Origin: JBKBIP01 sp046297495
Lineage (GTDB): Bacteria; Planctomycetota; Planctomycetia; Gemmatales; Gemmataceae
Direction: 5' to 3'
Assembly: GCA_046297495.1 (NCBI GenBank)
Contig: JBKBIP010000023.1
Location: 1 to 64,000 of the forward strand
DNA: 64,000 bases
Below are positions 15,761 to 24,470 of the stretch, piece by piece (positions within the stretch are counted from its first letter, which is position 1; each line of letters starts with the position of its first letter). Below the pieces are notes generated by a model. That model saw only the letters and a program-made list of their open reading frames with translations. It searched no databases and was not told where the DNA came from. The position numbers and the translations under genes are program-made.

Positions 15761-16657
15761 ATGTCGCGAACCTCCATATCCACCGACGCCGCCGCTCCAC
15801 CACGCCATCGGCGGTGGTGGCGGCCGCTGCTGATTTTCGTTCTTGGCTATTCAGGGATCGTCATCGTGTTTTTGCTGCTGGAAAACATGCTGTTGTTTCA
15901 TCCGACGCCAGCAGCGGCCCATTGGATGCCGCCGCCGTCGGAGCGGATTCAAGACGTCGAGTTCCAGGCTGACGACGGGAATCGTATCCACGCCTGGTGG
16001 TATCCCGTCGAAGAGGGGCGCGGCGCGCTGCTCTATTGTCACGGCAATGCCGGCAACCTGAGCCATCGCGGACCAGCCATTGTCCAGATGGGCCAGGAGT
16101 TGGGGGTCTCCGTCTTGATCTTCGATTACCCCGGCTTTGGCCGCAGTACCGGCTCTCCCAACGAGGCCAGCTGCTACGCCGCTGGCGAGGCCGCGTTCAA
16201 CTGGCTGACCCGGACGCCATCCATTCCGCCGGAGCAAATCCTGCTCTACGGCAAATCGTTGGGGGGCGGGATCGCGGTCGAGCTGGCCACGCGCCACCCG
16301 CACCGCGCCTTGATCTTGGCCAAGACCTTCACCTCGGTTCCCGACATTGGCCAAGAAGTCTATCCCTTTCTGCCGATACGCTGGCTGGCCCGCAATCGCT
16401 TCGAGAACCTGAACAAAATTCCTCACTGTACCCGCCCCGTCTTCATCGCGCACGGCGACCGTGATGAATTGATCGGCAAACATCACAGCGAGCGCCTGTT
16501 TGCCGCCGCCAATGAGCCGAAACATTTCGTATTGATGAACGGCGTCGATCACAACGAGCCGGTCAACGGCGTGTTCTTCACGGAGCTACGCCAGTTTCTC
16601 GCTGCCGCCGCTCCTCTCCCTCTTACCGACACCGCGCCAACCGCCGCCGCCGATTGA
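15761..16657 (+). CDS. membrane-anchored alpha/beta hydrolase (ABHD13/BEM46-like)
   Basis: A 298-residue serine hydrolase. A basic N-terminus is followed by one transmembrane helix at about residues 22-45 (LLIFVLGYSGIVIVFLLL), so the catalytic domain is probably held at the membrane. The nucleophile elbow is GKSLGGG, the oxyanion region YCHGNAGN, the acid Asp in AHGDRDELI and the catalytic His in GVDHNEPV. This order and spacing match the BEM46/ABHD13 branch of the alpha/beta hydrolases, whose natural substrates are poorly known. ATG at 15761 is preferred; GTG codons at 15752 and 15755 are possible alternatives. The gene stands alone behind a TATAAT box. Confidence 0.85.
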   Translation: MSRTSISTDAAAPPRHRRWWRPLLIFVLGYSGIVIVFLLLENMLLFHPTPAAAHWMPPPSERIQDVEFQADDGNRIHAWWYPVEEGRGALLYCHGNAGNLSHRGPAIVQMGQELGVSVLIFDYPGFGRSTGSPNEASCYAAGEAAFNWLTRTPSIPPEQILLYGKSLGGGIAVELATRHPHRALILAKTFTSVPDIGQEVYPFLPIRWLARNRFENLNKIPHCTRPVFIAHGDRDELIGKHHSERLFAAANEPKHFVLMNGVDHNEPVNGVFFTELRQFLAAAAPLPLTDTAPTAAAD

Positions 16658-16784
16658 TCTGGTTCACGGCGGAGCCCTTTGCTATATCCCCGCCAGAATT
16701 CGTGCCCGACTCCCCATGTCGGGCACGTTGCAATGGCCTGACGCACCAAGTTAGGCCGCGGACAAGGAGATAAAGGAGAGGTCC

Positions 16785-17624
16785 ATGTCGCGTAGATGGT
16801 TTCTGACGCTGAGCGCTGTGCTGGCGCTGACCACGGTGGCGTCGGCCCAGACACCGTGGCGCTTTCACTGGCAACCGAACCAGGTACTCACCTACCGAGT
16901 CGAGCAACAAACCACCACAAGCTTCGAGACCCAAGAGGACGGCAAGGCGGAATTCACCGTCCAGTTGAATCTGGTCAAACGCTGGCAGGTGACGTCCGTG
17001 GATAGTCAAGGAGTGGCAACCTTGCACATGTCGCTGGCGTCCCTGCGCATGGAACAACATCTACCGGACGGCGAGGTGCTGCTGTTTGATTCGACGCAAT
17101 CCGACGCGGGAGAATCCTCGATGGGGGACCAGCTGAACCGCTATATCGGCCAAACTCTGGCCGTGCTGCGTATCGACAATCAGGGACGGATTGTCGATGT
17201 CACCGAATCGAAGTTCGGCCCCGCCAGCCGTTACGTCAGTGATCTGCCGTTCAAGCTCACCCTACCCGACGCGGCGCCCAGCGCGGGGCAAAAGTGGCAG
17301 CGTGTCTATGACATTACCTTGGAACCACCTGATGGGACTGGCGAAAAGATCGCGGCTCGGCAGTTCTACGAATGCCAGAAGGTGACCGACCAGCAGGCAA
17401 CCATTCGCCTGACGACGTCCATTCCCCAGCCACCGGAAAGCGTGGCCGACCGCGTGCCGCTGCTGCAATATCAACCTCAAGGGGAGCTAACCTTCGACGT
17501 GCGAACCGGCATCCTGCGCCAAGCGGTGCTTACTATTGATGAGTCGCTGCCGGGCTTCCAAGGAGAAGGGAGCAATTATCACTTTCGGAGCACTTACAAG
17601 GAAGTGTACGTGGGGGATAACTGA
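16785..17624 (+). CDS. secreted DUF6263-like protein
   Basis: A 279-residue exported protein of unknown function. It has a strong Shine-Dalgarno (AGGAGAGG) and a clear signal peptide, MSRRWFLTLSAVLALTTVAS, cleaved near SAQ. The mature part is rich in beta strands. It opens with WRFHWQPNQVLTYRVEQQ, and later has FKLTLPDAAPSAGQKWQRVY and a strand-rich end (ILRQAVLTIDESL). This pattern resembles the planctomycete DUF6263 family; the assignment is by general likeness only. No catalytic motif is evident. It is followed by a good intrinsic terminator. Confidence 0.6.
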   Translation: MSRRWFLTLSAVLALTTVASAQTPWRFHWQPNQVLTYRVEQQTTTSFETQEDGKAEFTVQLNLVKRWQVTSVDSQGVATLHMSLASLRMEQHLPDGEVLLFDSTQSDAGESSMGDQLNRYIGQTLAVLRIDNQGRIVDVTESKFGPASRYVSDLPFKLTLPDAAPSAGQKWQRVYDITLEPPDGTGEKIAARQFYECQKVTDQQATIRLTTSIPQPPESVADRVPLLQYQPQGELTFDVRTGILRQAVLTIDESLPGFQGEGSNYHFRSTYKEVYVGDN

Positions 17625-17661
17625 GCGAGAACGTATTACTCCGGCAGCAAAGATACTACCA

Positions 17662-17715
17662 AGCCCGCAGCGCCAGTCAGTGCGGCTCGCGCTGCGGGCT
17701 TTTGTGATTTTCTTC
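17662..17715 (+). terminator. intrinsic terminator
   Basis: AGCCCGCAGCG (17662-17672) pairs with CGCTGCGGGCT (17690-17700) over 11 bp, followed by TTTTGTGATTTTCTT. It ends the plus-strand gene and lies at the 3' border of the convergent minus-strand gene. Confidence 0.8.
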
Positions 17716-18736
17716 AATCCCGTGGGGGCTGAGACGGCTTTCGCCAACGACCATCGGAAGTAAAGAGAATCGGCTCTGTTCCGTGGCACCAATAGGGCGG
17801 TTCTTGACCTTGCACCACGGCAAGTAGTCCATGCATCAAATTGGTTTGGTACCAAGCGCGTAAGCCGACATAGGAAGTAGTGAGACGAGGGTTTACTTCA
17901 ATCACGTAATCTTCCCGCCCATCGGCAGCAGGTCCCAGCACCAGATCAACGCCGACGTAGCCGAACAAATCGGGAATGACGGCGACGGCGCGCCGCGCCA
18001 AACACCGCGCCCGCTCGGCTAACTCTGGGGACAGTGGCAGACTACCACCCAGGTAACGGAAGCGGCCATCGTCCGACAGGTGCTGCATGGTGGGAGTTAA
18101 CGCCACACACTGTCGCGGACCGATCAGAAATGCCACGCTGACAGGTACTCCCGGTACGTAAGTCGTTGCGATCATGTCGTCATGGTAGCCATCCCGTCGC
18201 GCGGCATCCAGGCAGTCTGCTAGTTCGGCGGCGTTACCAATCCAAAAGGTAGCTAACGAACCCGCCCCGGCACGCGGTTTACAGACGAGAGGGAAAGGTA
18301 ACTCGTTGTTGGCTGGCAATGGCCAACCGCGTGGCGTCGGGATGCCCTTCCGCAATAGATACTCCCCCAGCGCCAACTTATCGGCGGTCAGGCGAACGGC
18401 GGCTGAGGCGGGGCCAAGCAGCCGTCCCCCCGCTTCCTCGATCCATTGGCAACGGGTCGCCAAAATGTCGTCACACTCCGGCGCGATCAGTAATGAGACA
18501 TCAGCACGGTAAGAAGCAGCATGAAACGTGGTGGCAAGGTCATCCCTATCCAAGAGAGGACAAGCCATGACCAGGACATCCGCTAGCTGGCTCAGGTCCG
18601 CGCATACGGCATCGAACATCGCTCGGCCTTCGTTGCGTAGCGAGTCCGTTGGTGAATTCGCGCCGGATACCCTTTCGCAGCAGGTATATTCATAGACGAA
18701 GACGCGCATGGTATCGATGTTGAAATTAGGCGTCAT
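17714..18736 (-). CDS. ATP-grasp ligase, tyramine-glutamate ligase (MfnD)-like
   Basis: About 340 residues with an ATP-grasp fold of the COG1821 type. Visible elements are an N-terminal strand MRVFVYEYT, EGRAMFDAV, the substrate/ATP-loop PLVCKPRAGAGSLATF, and the metal-binding end motif IEVNPRLTTSYVGLR. Archaeal members (MfnD) join glutamate to tyramine in methanofuran synthesis. Bacterial homologs occur with archaeal-type C1-transfer genes, including in planctomycetes, so a role in a methanofuran-like cofactor is inferred. The ATG at 18736 overlaps the lnt stop as ATGA, implying translational coupling. The ATG at 18709 (MRVFVYEY) matches where homologs usually begin and is the main alternative. 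It is the last gene of the moeA-lnt unit. Confidence 0.72.
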   Translation of the reverse strand: MTPNFNIDTMRVFVYEYTCCERVSGANSPTDSLRNEGRAMFDAVCADLSQLADVLVMACPLLDRDDLATTFHAASYRADVSLLIAPECDDILATRCQWIEEAGGRLLGPASAAVRLTADKLALGEYLLRKGIPTPRGWPLPANNELPFPLVCKPRAGAGSLATFWIGNAAELADCLDAARRDGYHDDMIATTYVPGVPVSVAFLIGPRQCVALTPTMQHLSDDGRFRYLGGSLPLSPELAERARCLARRAVAVIPDLFGYVGVDLVLGPAADGREDYVIEVNPRLTTSYVGLRAWYQTNLMHGLLAVVQGQEPPYWCHGTEPILFTSDGRWRKPSQPPRD

Positions 18737-20667
18737 CCCGAAATGAAGCGTGGTTGATTTCGATGCGAACCTCGCCGACTGGTCAAGGCAGTCAGCAAGC
18801 CCGCTCCGATCACGAACCAGCACAGCTCTGGTAGCCAGTCCCCCCAGTGGGCATAGATACTACCTCGCCGATCCAGCGGCGGCACCACCGTCAGGACTCC
18901 GGCCACCTTCTTGAATTCGTGCCACCGGGATGCCGGTAGGTCGTCGTGCCAGCCGTGTTCTGGCGTTACTTCCCAAACCTGGATCGGCTCGTCGCCGTTG
19001 TTGGACGTAGTCGCGGAAGGTGTGGAAGTACGCGGGGCCAGTACCCGACCATTACTATCAATGAGCGCCGAAATCCCCATGTTCACCGACCGGACCACGG
19101 GACGCCGGCTCTCCACGGCTCGAAAGCGACACGTGGCCAGGTGCTGTTCGTGCTCGCTGGTACCGTTGAACCAGCCATCGTTGGAAATGTTGATCAGCAG
19201 ATCGACCGGTGGTTCCTCATCGTCACGGACATATTGCCGAGCCAGGCAGGGGTCAGTGTCCTCATAGCAGATAATCATACCAAAGCGGACGTCCCCCAAA
19301 GGAAAGCGCGTCATGTTCTGGCCGGCACGGATGCTGTAATCGAAATCATACGGAGCGAACGCGCGCAGCCACGGCAGCCATTCGACCAGGGGGACGTACT
19401 CGCCAAATAAAACGCGGTGAATCTTGTCATAGCGCTCGCCAAGAGTACCCTTTTGGCCGTCCCAGCGGATCAGTAAACCGGAATTGTAGCGATAGGCGTG
19501 ATGATCTGCTTCCAGTACGCGCGTGTTCAATCCCAATAGGACATTCGTTTGCCATAGGCTGCCAATCTTATGAGCAACTTCTTGACCGTCGCGGGGAGCA
19601 CGAGACCACTCAGCGGGTATATCCGAGGCTGGAATACCCGGCGATACCATTGGCCATTCATCGGGAAAGCTGGTCTCCGGCCAGACGATCAGATCAGCGA
19701 GTGGTCGCTGAGCGGCCGCCAAGTTACTGAGACGTTGATAATGCCGGAGCATGACCGCCGCCGCTTGGTCCCCTAGCTTGGCCGCGATGCGCAGCCGTTG
19801 ATCGAGATTCCCCTGGATGAGAGCCAAGCGCGGGCCGGGGGTGAAGTCTGTCTGGCGCAAACGCCATTGACCATAGGCTAACGTGCCACCAAGGGCCAGC
19901 AGTACCAGTCCCGTATGACATGCCAAAGTGAATCTGGTAGAGACGGCAGCCGAATCGGGCAACGCCACCAGACGGCGAAACCAATGCCGAGTCGCTAGCA
20001 GCTCGAATAGCAGGGCATTGACGGCGGCTACCAAGAAGCTCACGCCGTAGGCTCCCGTCACATCGGCAATCTGGATCACCGCCAAGAAATCGTGCTGGGC
20101 ATGCGCCAGGAAGTACCACGGAAATCCCGTCAATATGTGGGCGCGCAGAAACTCCAACGCCGTCCAGACGACGGGGACGCTGACTATCAAAGGTAGCCGA
20201 GTGCGGCGGTCGAGCAGACGTATCAGTCCCATCCCTAACGGAAAGAACAGTGAACAAGCCAGCGCCAGAGCGATCCAAGTATAGTACATGCGATAATCGG
20301 CGACGCGCAGCCATTGCAAAACCGGGACGAAGAATGCCAATCCACCCAGCCACGCCGCCAGATACACCCAGCGCCTCCGGACGGGGGAACGCACCAACGC
20401 CAACAACGGCGCCAACGCCACCCAGGTCAACCATCCCCAGTTCATCGGGAAGTAACTCAGCCACAACAGCGCAGCGCTAAGCAGAGGGGGCAACAATGTA
20501 GCAAATCGGGAGTCAGTCGGCGCTAAGTAGTGCGCAGTCGGCAGGGAATCAAGTTCGGTTGGATCGATTCGCGTGGAGACATGATCTTCGACACGAACCG
20601 ATGACCCCAAGGTAGCGCACTGCTTCATCATCTGTTTCCTGAAAGGTGCCGAATCTATTGTCACCAT
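18733..20667 (-). CDS. lnt: apolipoprotein N-acyltransferase
   Basis: A 644-residue inner-membrane enzyme that adds the third acyl chain to lipoproteins. The N-terminal half has about six to seven transmembrane helices (for example LLSAALLWLSYFPMNWGWL and WIALALACSLFFPLGMGLI). The C-terminal half is a nitrilase-type domain with the catalytic triad Glu331 (VWPETSFP), Lys415 (YDKIHRVLFGEYVP) and Cys467 (MIICYED). A final helix (LCWFVIGAGLL) closes the protein. It is longer than E. coli Lnt (512) because of an N-terminal extension; a start at Met13/14 is possible. It overlaps the end of moeA by 7 nt and the next gene by 4 nt. Several lipoproteins in this window would be substrates. Confidence 0.93.
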   Translation of the reverse strand: MVTIDSAPFRKQMMKQCATLGSSVRVEDHVSTRIDPTELDSLPTAHYLAPTDSRFATLLPPLLSAALLWLSYFPMNWGWLTWVALAPLLALVRSPVRRRWVYLAAWLGGLAFFVPVLQWLRVADYRMYYTWIALALACSLFFPLGMGLIRLLDRRTRLPLIVSVPVVWTALEFLRAHILTGFPWYFLAHAQHDFLAVIQIADVTGAYGVSFLVAAVNALLFELLATRHWFRRLVALPDSAAVSTRFTLACHTGLVLLALGGTLAYGQWRLRQTDFTPGPRLALIQGNLDQRLRIAAKLGDQAAAVMLRHYQRLSNLAAAQRPLADLIVWPETSFPDEWPMVSPGIPASDIPAEWSRAPRDGQEVAHKIGSLWQTNVLLGLNTRVLEADHHAYRYNSGLLIRWDGQKGTLGERYDKIHRVLFGEYVPLVEWLPWLRAFAPYDFDYSIRAGQNMTRFPLGDVRFGMIICYEDTDPCLARQYVRDDEEPPVDLLINISNDGWFNGTSEHEQHLATCRFRAVESRRPVVRSVNMGISALIDSNGRVLAPRTSTPSATTSNNGDEPIQVWEVTPEHGWHDDLPASRWHEFKKVAGVLTVVPPLDRRGSIYAHWGDWLPELCWFVIGAGLLTALTSRRGSHRNQPRFISG

Positions 20668-21878
20668 CCTTCCAAGTCCATCGGCAAGACTGGGAAGTGT
20701 TGGCCAGCGCCATGGCGCGTATCACCAGCGGGGAATAGAGCCAGGGCGTTGGCTTGCGTCAGAGCACGCAAATCCGCCGAGCCGAACCACGGCAGCGGCC
20801 GGAAGCGTAAGCCGCCGTCTTCACTTACTTCGAGCCGGACGGGGTAGTAGGTCGGCCGATCCGTGCGATAGGCGAAATCCATCGCCAACGGCAGCGACCA
20901 CCACCGCGGCCCCGGTTCGTTCCGTCCGCCCAGACGCCGCAGCGCTGGCCGCACGAACAACTCGAAACATGCCAGCGAGCTAACTGGGTTACCCGGTAAG
21001 CCGAAGACCAGCGTGGTTCCGCGTGTGCCGAATAAGATCGGCTTGCCCGGCTTCATGGCGACTTTGTGAAAGTGCGACGTTACCCCCAGCTGCGTCAGTA
21101 CCTCGGGCACCAGGTCGAGCTGGCCCGCCGACACGCCGCCACTGAGTAGCAACACATCCTGTTCCAGTCCCTGGACGATGAACCGTTTTAGATGTTCCAC
21201 CTTGTCGCGGGCAATGTCGAGGGGCACCGCCACGCCGCCGGCCCGCTCCACTTGAGCAGCTAGCATCGGGCCGTTGCTGTTGCGTATCTGTCCCGGTCCC
21301 GGCTTGACGGCGGCTTCGACCAGTTCATCGCCGGTGGGCAAGATGGCCACCTTGGGGCGTGGAAAAACCGCGACCTCGTCACATCCCACTGCCGCCAACA
21401 AGCCGAACTCTTGCGGGCGCAGCTCGGCTCCTGGATGCAGGACGGCTTCTCCTGCTCGCATCTCCCGCCCGCGCGGTAGGATGTTTAGGCCTGGCTGAAT
21501 CGGACCACCTTCGATATGCACGCGCTGTCCGTCGAGCGGTTGGGTACGTTCGATCATGACCACAGCATCCGCGCCCGCGGGCAGCGGCGCCCCGGTCATG
21601 ATGCGCGTTGCCTGTCCCGCCGCCACCGTCCGCGTCGGAGTCCGGCCCGCGGTGACTTCCTCGATCACATCGAGCACGGCTGCTCCGCTGGTCAAGTCCG
21701 CCGTCCGCACCGCGTAACCATCCATCATCGCCTTGTCATACGGAGGCGAATCGATGTCGCTGCGCACCGCTTCGGCCAGCACCAATCCCCGCGCCGCCGA
21801 TGTCAGACGGACCCTGACGGGCGGCAAAGGATTGGCATGTTGCAAAATAATCGCTTGTGCTTGTGAGACCTCGAGCAT
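20661..21878 (-). CDS. moeA: molybdopterin molybdenumtransferase
   Basis: A 405-residue MoeA, which inserts molybdate into adenylylated molybdopterin in the cytoplasm. The start at 21878 has GGGGAGG 5-6 nt upstream and is preferred over an ATG 39 nt earlier. Family motifs: PPYDKAMMDGYAVR (about 43-56), ATRIMTGAPLPAGADAVVM, ILPTGDEL, IRNSNGPML, LLLSGGVSAGQLDLVPEVL and the FGLPGNPVSSL signature. C-terminal domain IV is present and the length is normal. It is the first gene of a tightly overlapping operon with lnt and an ATP-grasp ligase; no other molybdenum cofactor gene is nearby. An extended -10 box lies 30 nt upstream. Confidence 0.94.
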   Translation of the reverse strand: MLEVSQAQAIILQHANPLPPVRVRLTSAARGLVLAEAVRSDIDSPPYDKAMMDGYAVRTADLTSGAAVLDVIEEVTAGRTPTRTVAAGQATRIMTGAPLPAGADAVVMIERTQPLDGQRVHIEGGPIQPGLNILPRGREMRAGEAVLHPGAELRPQEFGLLAAVGCDEVAVFPRPKVAILPTGDELVEAAVKPGPGQIRNSNGPMLAAQVERAGGVAVPLDIARDKVEHLKRFIVQGLEQDVLLLSGGVSAGQLDLVPEVLTQLGVTSHFHKVAMKPGKPILFGTRGTTLVFGLPGNPVSSLACFELFVRPALRRLGGRNEPGPRWWSLPLAMDFAYRTDRPTYYPVRLEVSEDGGLRFRPLPWFGSADLRALTQANALALFPAGDTRHGAGQHFPVLPMDLEGW

Positions 21879-21907
21879 GAACGCCTCCCCAAATCGATGC
21901 CCTGTCG

Positions 21908-21916
21908 ATTGTAGCA
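21908..21916 (-). promoter_or_regulatory. extended -10 promoter of the moeA operon
   Basis: The minus strand reads TGCTACAAT, an extended -10 (TGnTANNAT), ending 29 nt before the moeA start codon. No -35 match is apparent. Confidence 0.45.
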
Positions 21917-22071
21917 TGACAGGGGCGGCAGCGGCTAGGCGGATGGATGGGAGCGCGGAATGGATGCGAATTCAGAATAGGGTGGATATAGGCAAACCGG
22001 GAGTATTGGCGGACGATGGGCGGCACTTGCTGGCGCCGCGTGCGCGGCGAAATCTTTTCCGTCAACCTTCC

Positions 22072-23007
22072 CTACTTTCTCGCTAGCTCCAACGCTTCCT
22101 GGACGATCTTCTCCGCCGTGAGTCCGTACTTGCGTAGCAGGCCGTCAGGGGTGCCCGATTCGGCGAAGGTATCGTGCAAGCCAACGAAGCGCATGGGGAC
22201 CGGATGTTGGCGCGCTGCCGACATAGCCACGGCACTTCCCAGGCCACCGTGCAGCAGGTGCTCCTCGGCCACGACGATCCGGCCCGTCTCCTGGGCGGCG
22301 GCCAGCACGGCGGCATCGTCGAGCGGCTTGACGGTGTGCATGTCGAGGACACGGGCTTGCACTCCCTTGGCGGCCAATTGCTCGGCAGCCTCCAGAGCCG
22401 CCGCCACCAGGATGCCATTGGCGATCAGGGTCACATCCTGGCCAGCGCGCAGTTGGTTGGCCTTGCCGAGCTGGAAGGAACAGCCGTTGGGATACACGAT
22501 TGGCACATTGGGACGGCCAGCGCGCAGGTAGGCAGGGGTCGAAGTTCGCGCCAGCGCCTGTACCGCCTGGGTCATCGACGGTTCATCGGCGGGGACCACG
22601 ACGGTAAAATTGGGCAGGGAGCAGGCCAGAGACACATCCTCGATCCCCATTTGCGAGGGGCCATCCTCGCCGATGCTGATGCCGGCGTGCGTGCCGACCA
22701 CTTTGACGTTGAGACAGGGAAAAGCCACCGACATACGCAGTTGATCGTAGGCATTGCACATGACGAAACAAGCGAAGCTGGCCAGCCAAGCTTGCTTGCC
22801 AGAACCTGCCATGCCACTGGCCGCGCCGACCAGGTTCGATTCGGCGATGCCGACATTGAAAAACCGCTGCGGGAATTTCTTGGCGAAATGCTCGGTGCGC
22901 GTCGAGTTGTGAACATCGCCGTCGAGTACCACGATGTCCGGATGTTGGTCGCCGATCTGAGCCAACGCCAAACCGAAGGCCTCGCGGGTAGATTTGCCGG
23001 TAGTCAT
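22072..23007 (-). CDS. transketolase, C-terminal subunit
   Basis: A 311-residue protein equal to the Pyr and C-terminal domains of transketolase. It would pair with the N-terminal subunit encoded just upstream to transfer two-carbon units in the pentose phosphate pathway. Motifs: VLDGDVHNST, RFFNVGIAESNLVGAASGMA (the catalytic Glu that activates thiamine diphosphate), VGTHAGISIGEDGPSQMGIEDV, and the C-terminal domain VLDMHTVKPLD. Split transketolases of this size are common in many bacteria and archaea. The 153-nt gap to the upstream subunit holds tandem low-complexity repeats, which is unusual for a pair of subunits needed in equal amounts. Confidence 0.93.
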   Translation of the reverse strand: MTTGKSTREAFGLALAQIGDQHPDIVVLDGDVHNSTRTEHFAKKFPQRFFNVGIAESNLVGAASGMAGSGKQAWLASFACFVMCNAYDQLRMSVAFPCLNVKVVGTHAGISIGEDGPSQMGIEDVSLACSLPNFTVVVPADEPSMTQAVQALARTSTPAYLRAGRPNVPIVYPNGCSFQLGKANQLRAGQDVTLIANGILVAAALEAAEQLAAKGVQARVLDMHTVKPLDDAAVLAAAQETGRIVVAEEHLLHGGLGSAVAMSAARQHPVPMRFVGLHDTFAESGTPDGLLRKYGLTAEKIVQEALELARK

Positions 23008-23021
23008 GGGTACTTGGTCCT

Positions 23022-23163
23022 TGGTGCTTCGTGTTTAGAACTTCGTGCTTCGTGTTTAGTTCTTCGTGCTTAGGATTAGAAGGAGCTGCGGTTCCATTCA
23101 GCGACAGAACATCGAGATTCAAGGACTTAGGCCTAAGAACTAAGTTCCAAGAACTAAGGACTA
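23022..23163. repeat. tandem and inverted low-complexity repeats between transketolase genes
   Basis: Three imperfect copies of a unit like TTCGTGCTTCGTGTTTAG lie at 23022-23074. A second cluster of AAGAACTAAG/AAGGACTTAG units with GGCCTAAG lies at 23120-23163. The composition is unlike the coding neighbours. The stretch forms the 5' untranslated region of the C-terminal subunit gene. Confidence 0.7.
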
Positions 23164-23997
23164 GTTTATGATTCGCAGCGCCTGCTCGGCTTCTTGGGGG
23201 GTCAATGGTTTGCCGTGGTGGTTGGGATCACTGCTGAGCAGGTCTTGAATCGGATAGCCCTTGATGGTGCGGGCGACGATGGCGCTGGGGCGTCCCTTGG
23301 TGGCGGCGGCTTTCCGCAAGGCGGCCAACACGGCGTCCACATCGTGGCCGTCGATCTCCTGCGCGAACCAGCCGAACGCCTCGAACTTCGGGGCCAGCGG
23401 GCGTAGATCGAGCACCTCGGCGGTGGGGCCGGTCTGCTGGTAGCCGTTCTGATCGACAATGGCCACCAGGTTGTCCAATTGGTATTTATGGGCGGACATC
23501 ACCGCTTCCCAGACTTGTCCTTCGTCCACTTCGCCATCGCCGAGCAACACGTAGATACGGGCATCGAAGCCATCCAGGCGCGCGGCCAAGGCGTGACCGA
23601 CGCCGATGGACAGCCCCTGCCCCAAGGACCCCGTGGAAGCTTCCACGCCGGGCAGTCGGCGGTAATTGGGGTGCCCTTCGAGTGGGCTGCCGAGCTGGCG
23701 CAGCGTCGGCAACTGCTCGCGGGGAAAGTAGCCCGCCTCGGCCAACACGGCGTACAGCAACGGGGCAGCGTGCCCTTTGCTGAGAATGAAGCGGTCGCGC
23801 TGGGGCCACTTGGGGTTCTTTGGATCATGGCGCAGCACCCCGCCGAAGTACAACGCGACGGCGATTTCCACCGCCGACAGCGAGCTGGTGGGATGCCCCG
23901 AACCAGCCGTGGTCGTGCTGGTGATGATGTCTTGGCGGATGATCTTGGCTCGGTTTGTTAGTTCTTGCGTTGAGGGCGTGGCAGCAACGGCGGTCAC
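23161..23997 (-). CDS. transketolase, N-terminal (thiamine diphosphate) subunit
   Basis: A 278-residue protein equal to the PP domain of transketolase. The GTG at 23997 is chosen: GGGGAG lies 6-8 nt upstream, and the upstream in-frame extension is hydrophobic sequence that does not belong to this family. Motifs: AGSGHPTSSLSAVEIAVALYF, DRFILSKGHAAPLLYA, GSLGQGLSIGVGHALA and the thiamine diphosphate/Mg signature GDGEVDEGQVWEA ... VDQNGYQQTG. The protein would form an active enzyme with the downstream C-terminal subunit. The small secreted-peptide gene lies 149 nt upstream. Confidence 0.94.
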   Translation of the reverse strand: MTAVAATPSTQELTNRAKIIRQDIITSTTTAGSGHPTSSLSAVEIAVALYFGGVLRHDPKNPKWPQRDRFILSKGHAAPLLYAVLAEAGYFPREQLPTLRQLGSPLEGHPNYRRLPGVEASTGSLGQGLSIGVGHALAARLDGFDARIYVLLGDGEVDEGQVWEAVMSAHKYQLDNLVAIVDQNGYQQTGPTAEVLDLRPLAPKFEAFGWFAQEIDGHDVDAVLAALRKAAATKGRPSAIVARTIKGYPIQDLLSSDPNHHGKPLTPQEAEQALRIIN

Positions 23998-24120
23998 GGT
24001 GCTTTCTCCCCAAATAGGTGCTTTCGCCAAAGCCAAATGAAACCGGCAATATATAGGTGCAGATATGACTATAAGAGAAAGTGGCAATAGGCAAAACAAA
24101 AGAGGGACTTTATCGATTCG

Positions 24121-24137
24121 GGCGCTGCTTCAGCGCC
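24121..24137 (-). terminator. short hairpin after small secreted peptide gene
   Basis: GGCGCTG/CAGCGCC with a 3-nt loop lies 9 nt after the stop codon at 24146. No clear T-run follows, so it is a weak candidate. Confidence 0.35.
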
Positions 24138-24145
24138 ATGTGCCG

Positions 24146-24304
24146 CTATCGTTGTGTCAACGAGTTAGCGCTAGGCACGGCTGGCGAGGGGGAAGGGATG
24201 CCGATCCCTTGCACCAGTTGTTGGACCACCACGGGCAGATCGGCCAGCACGGGGCCGGAGAGCATGGTCCAGAGCGTCAGGAACATAATCCAACGAAATT
24301 CCAT
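24146..24304 (-). CDS. small secreted peptide, 52 residues
   Basis: A short open frame beginning MEFRWIMFLTLWTMLSGPVLA, a textbook signal peptide with AxA-like cleavage at VLA-D. The mature peptide of about 31 residues is DLPVVVQQLVQGIGIPSPSP... ending SLTQR. There is no Cys and no known family. GGCGG lies about 8 nt upstream of the ATG, a modest ribosome site. Upstream in-frame codons exist but would remove the signal peptide from the start. It lies between the structured RNA/terminator at 24471-24770 and the transketolase genes, on the same strand. It could be part of a longer protein in relatives or a free peptide. Expression is unproven. Confidence 0.45.
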   Translation of the reverse strand: MEFRWIMFLTLWTMLSGPVLADLPVVVQQLVQGIGIPSPSPAVPSANSLTQR

Positions 24305-24470
24305 GATTGACCGCCGGAAGGTTGAACAGGGGAAGGATTGCCTGGGCTGGATAAGTGCAGAGCTTGCGTGATCCAGCGTTCCGTCGCTTGTTTCTTCGGC
24401 GTGGCGAAGGGTCAAACCTGACAAAAAAACCGAGAAACGCGGCATAATGAAGAAACCATGAGGGAGTAAA

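Noticed and set aside
23022..23163. CRISPR array
   Set aside because: The units are short, imperfect and contiguous, without spacers of constant length, and no cas gene is present.
23998..24099. N-terminal extension of the transketolase subunit to 24099
   Set aside because: The extra residues are hydrophobic and unlike the family; a GTG at 23997 with GGGGAG upstream gives the expected start.
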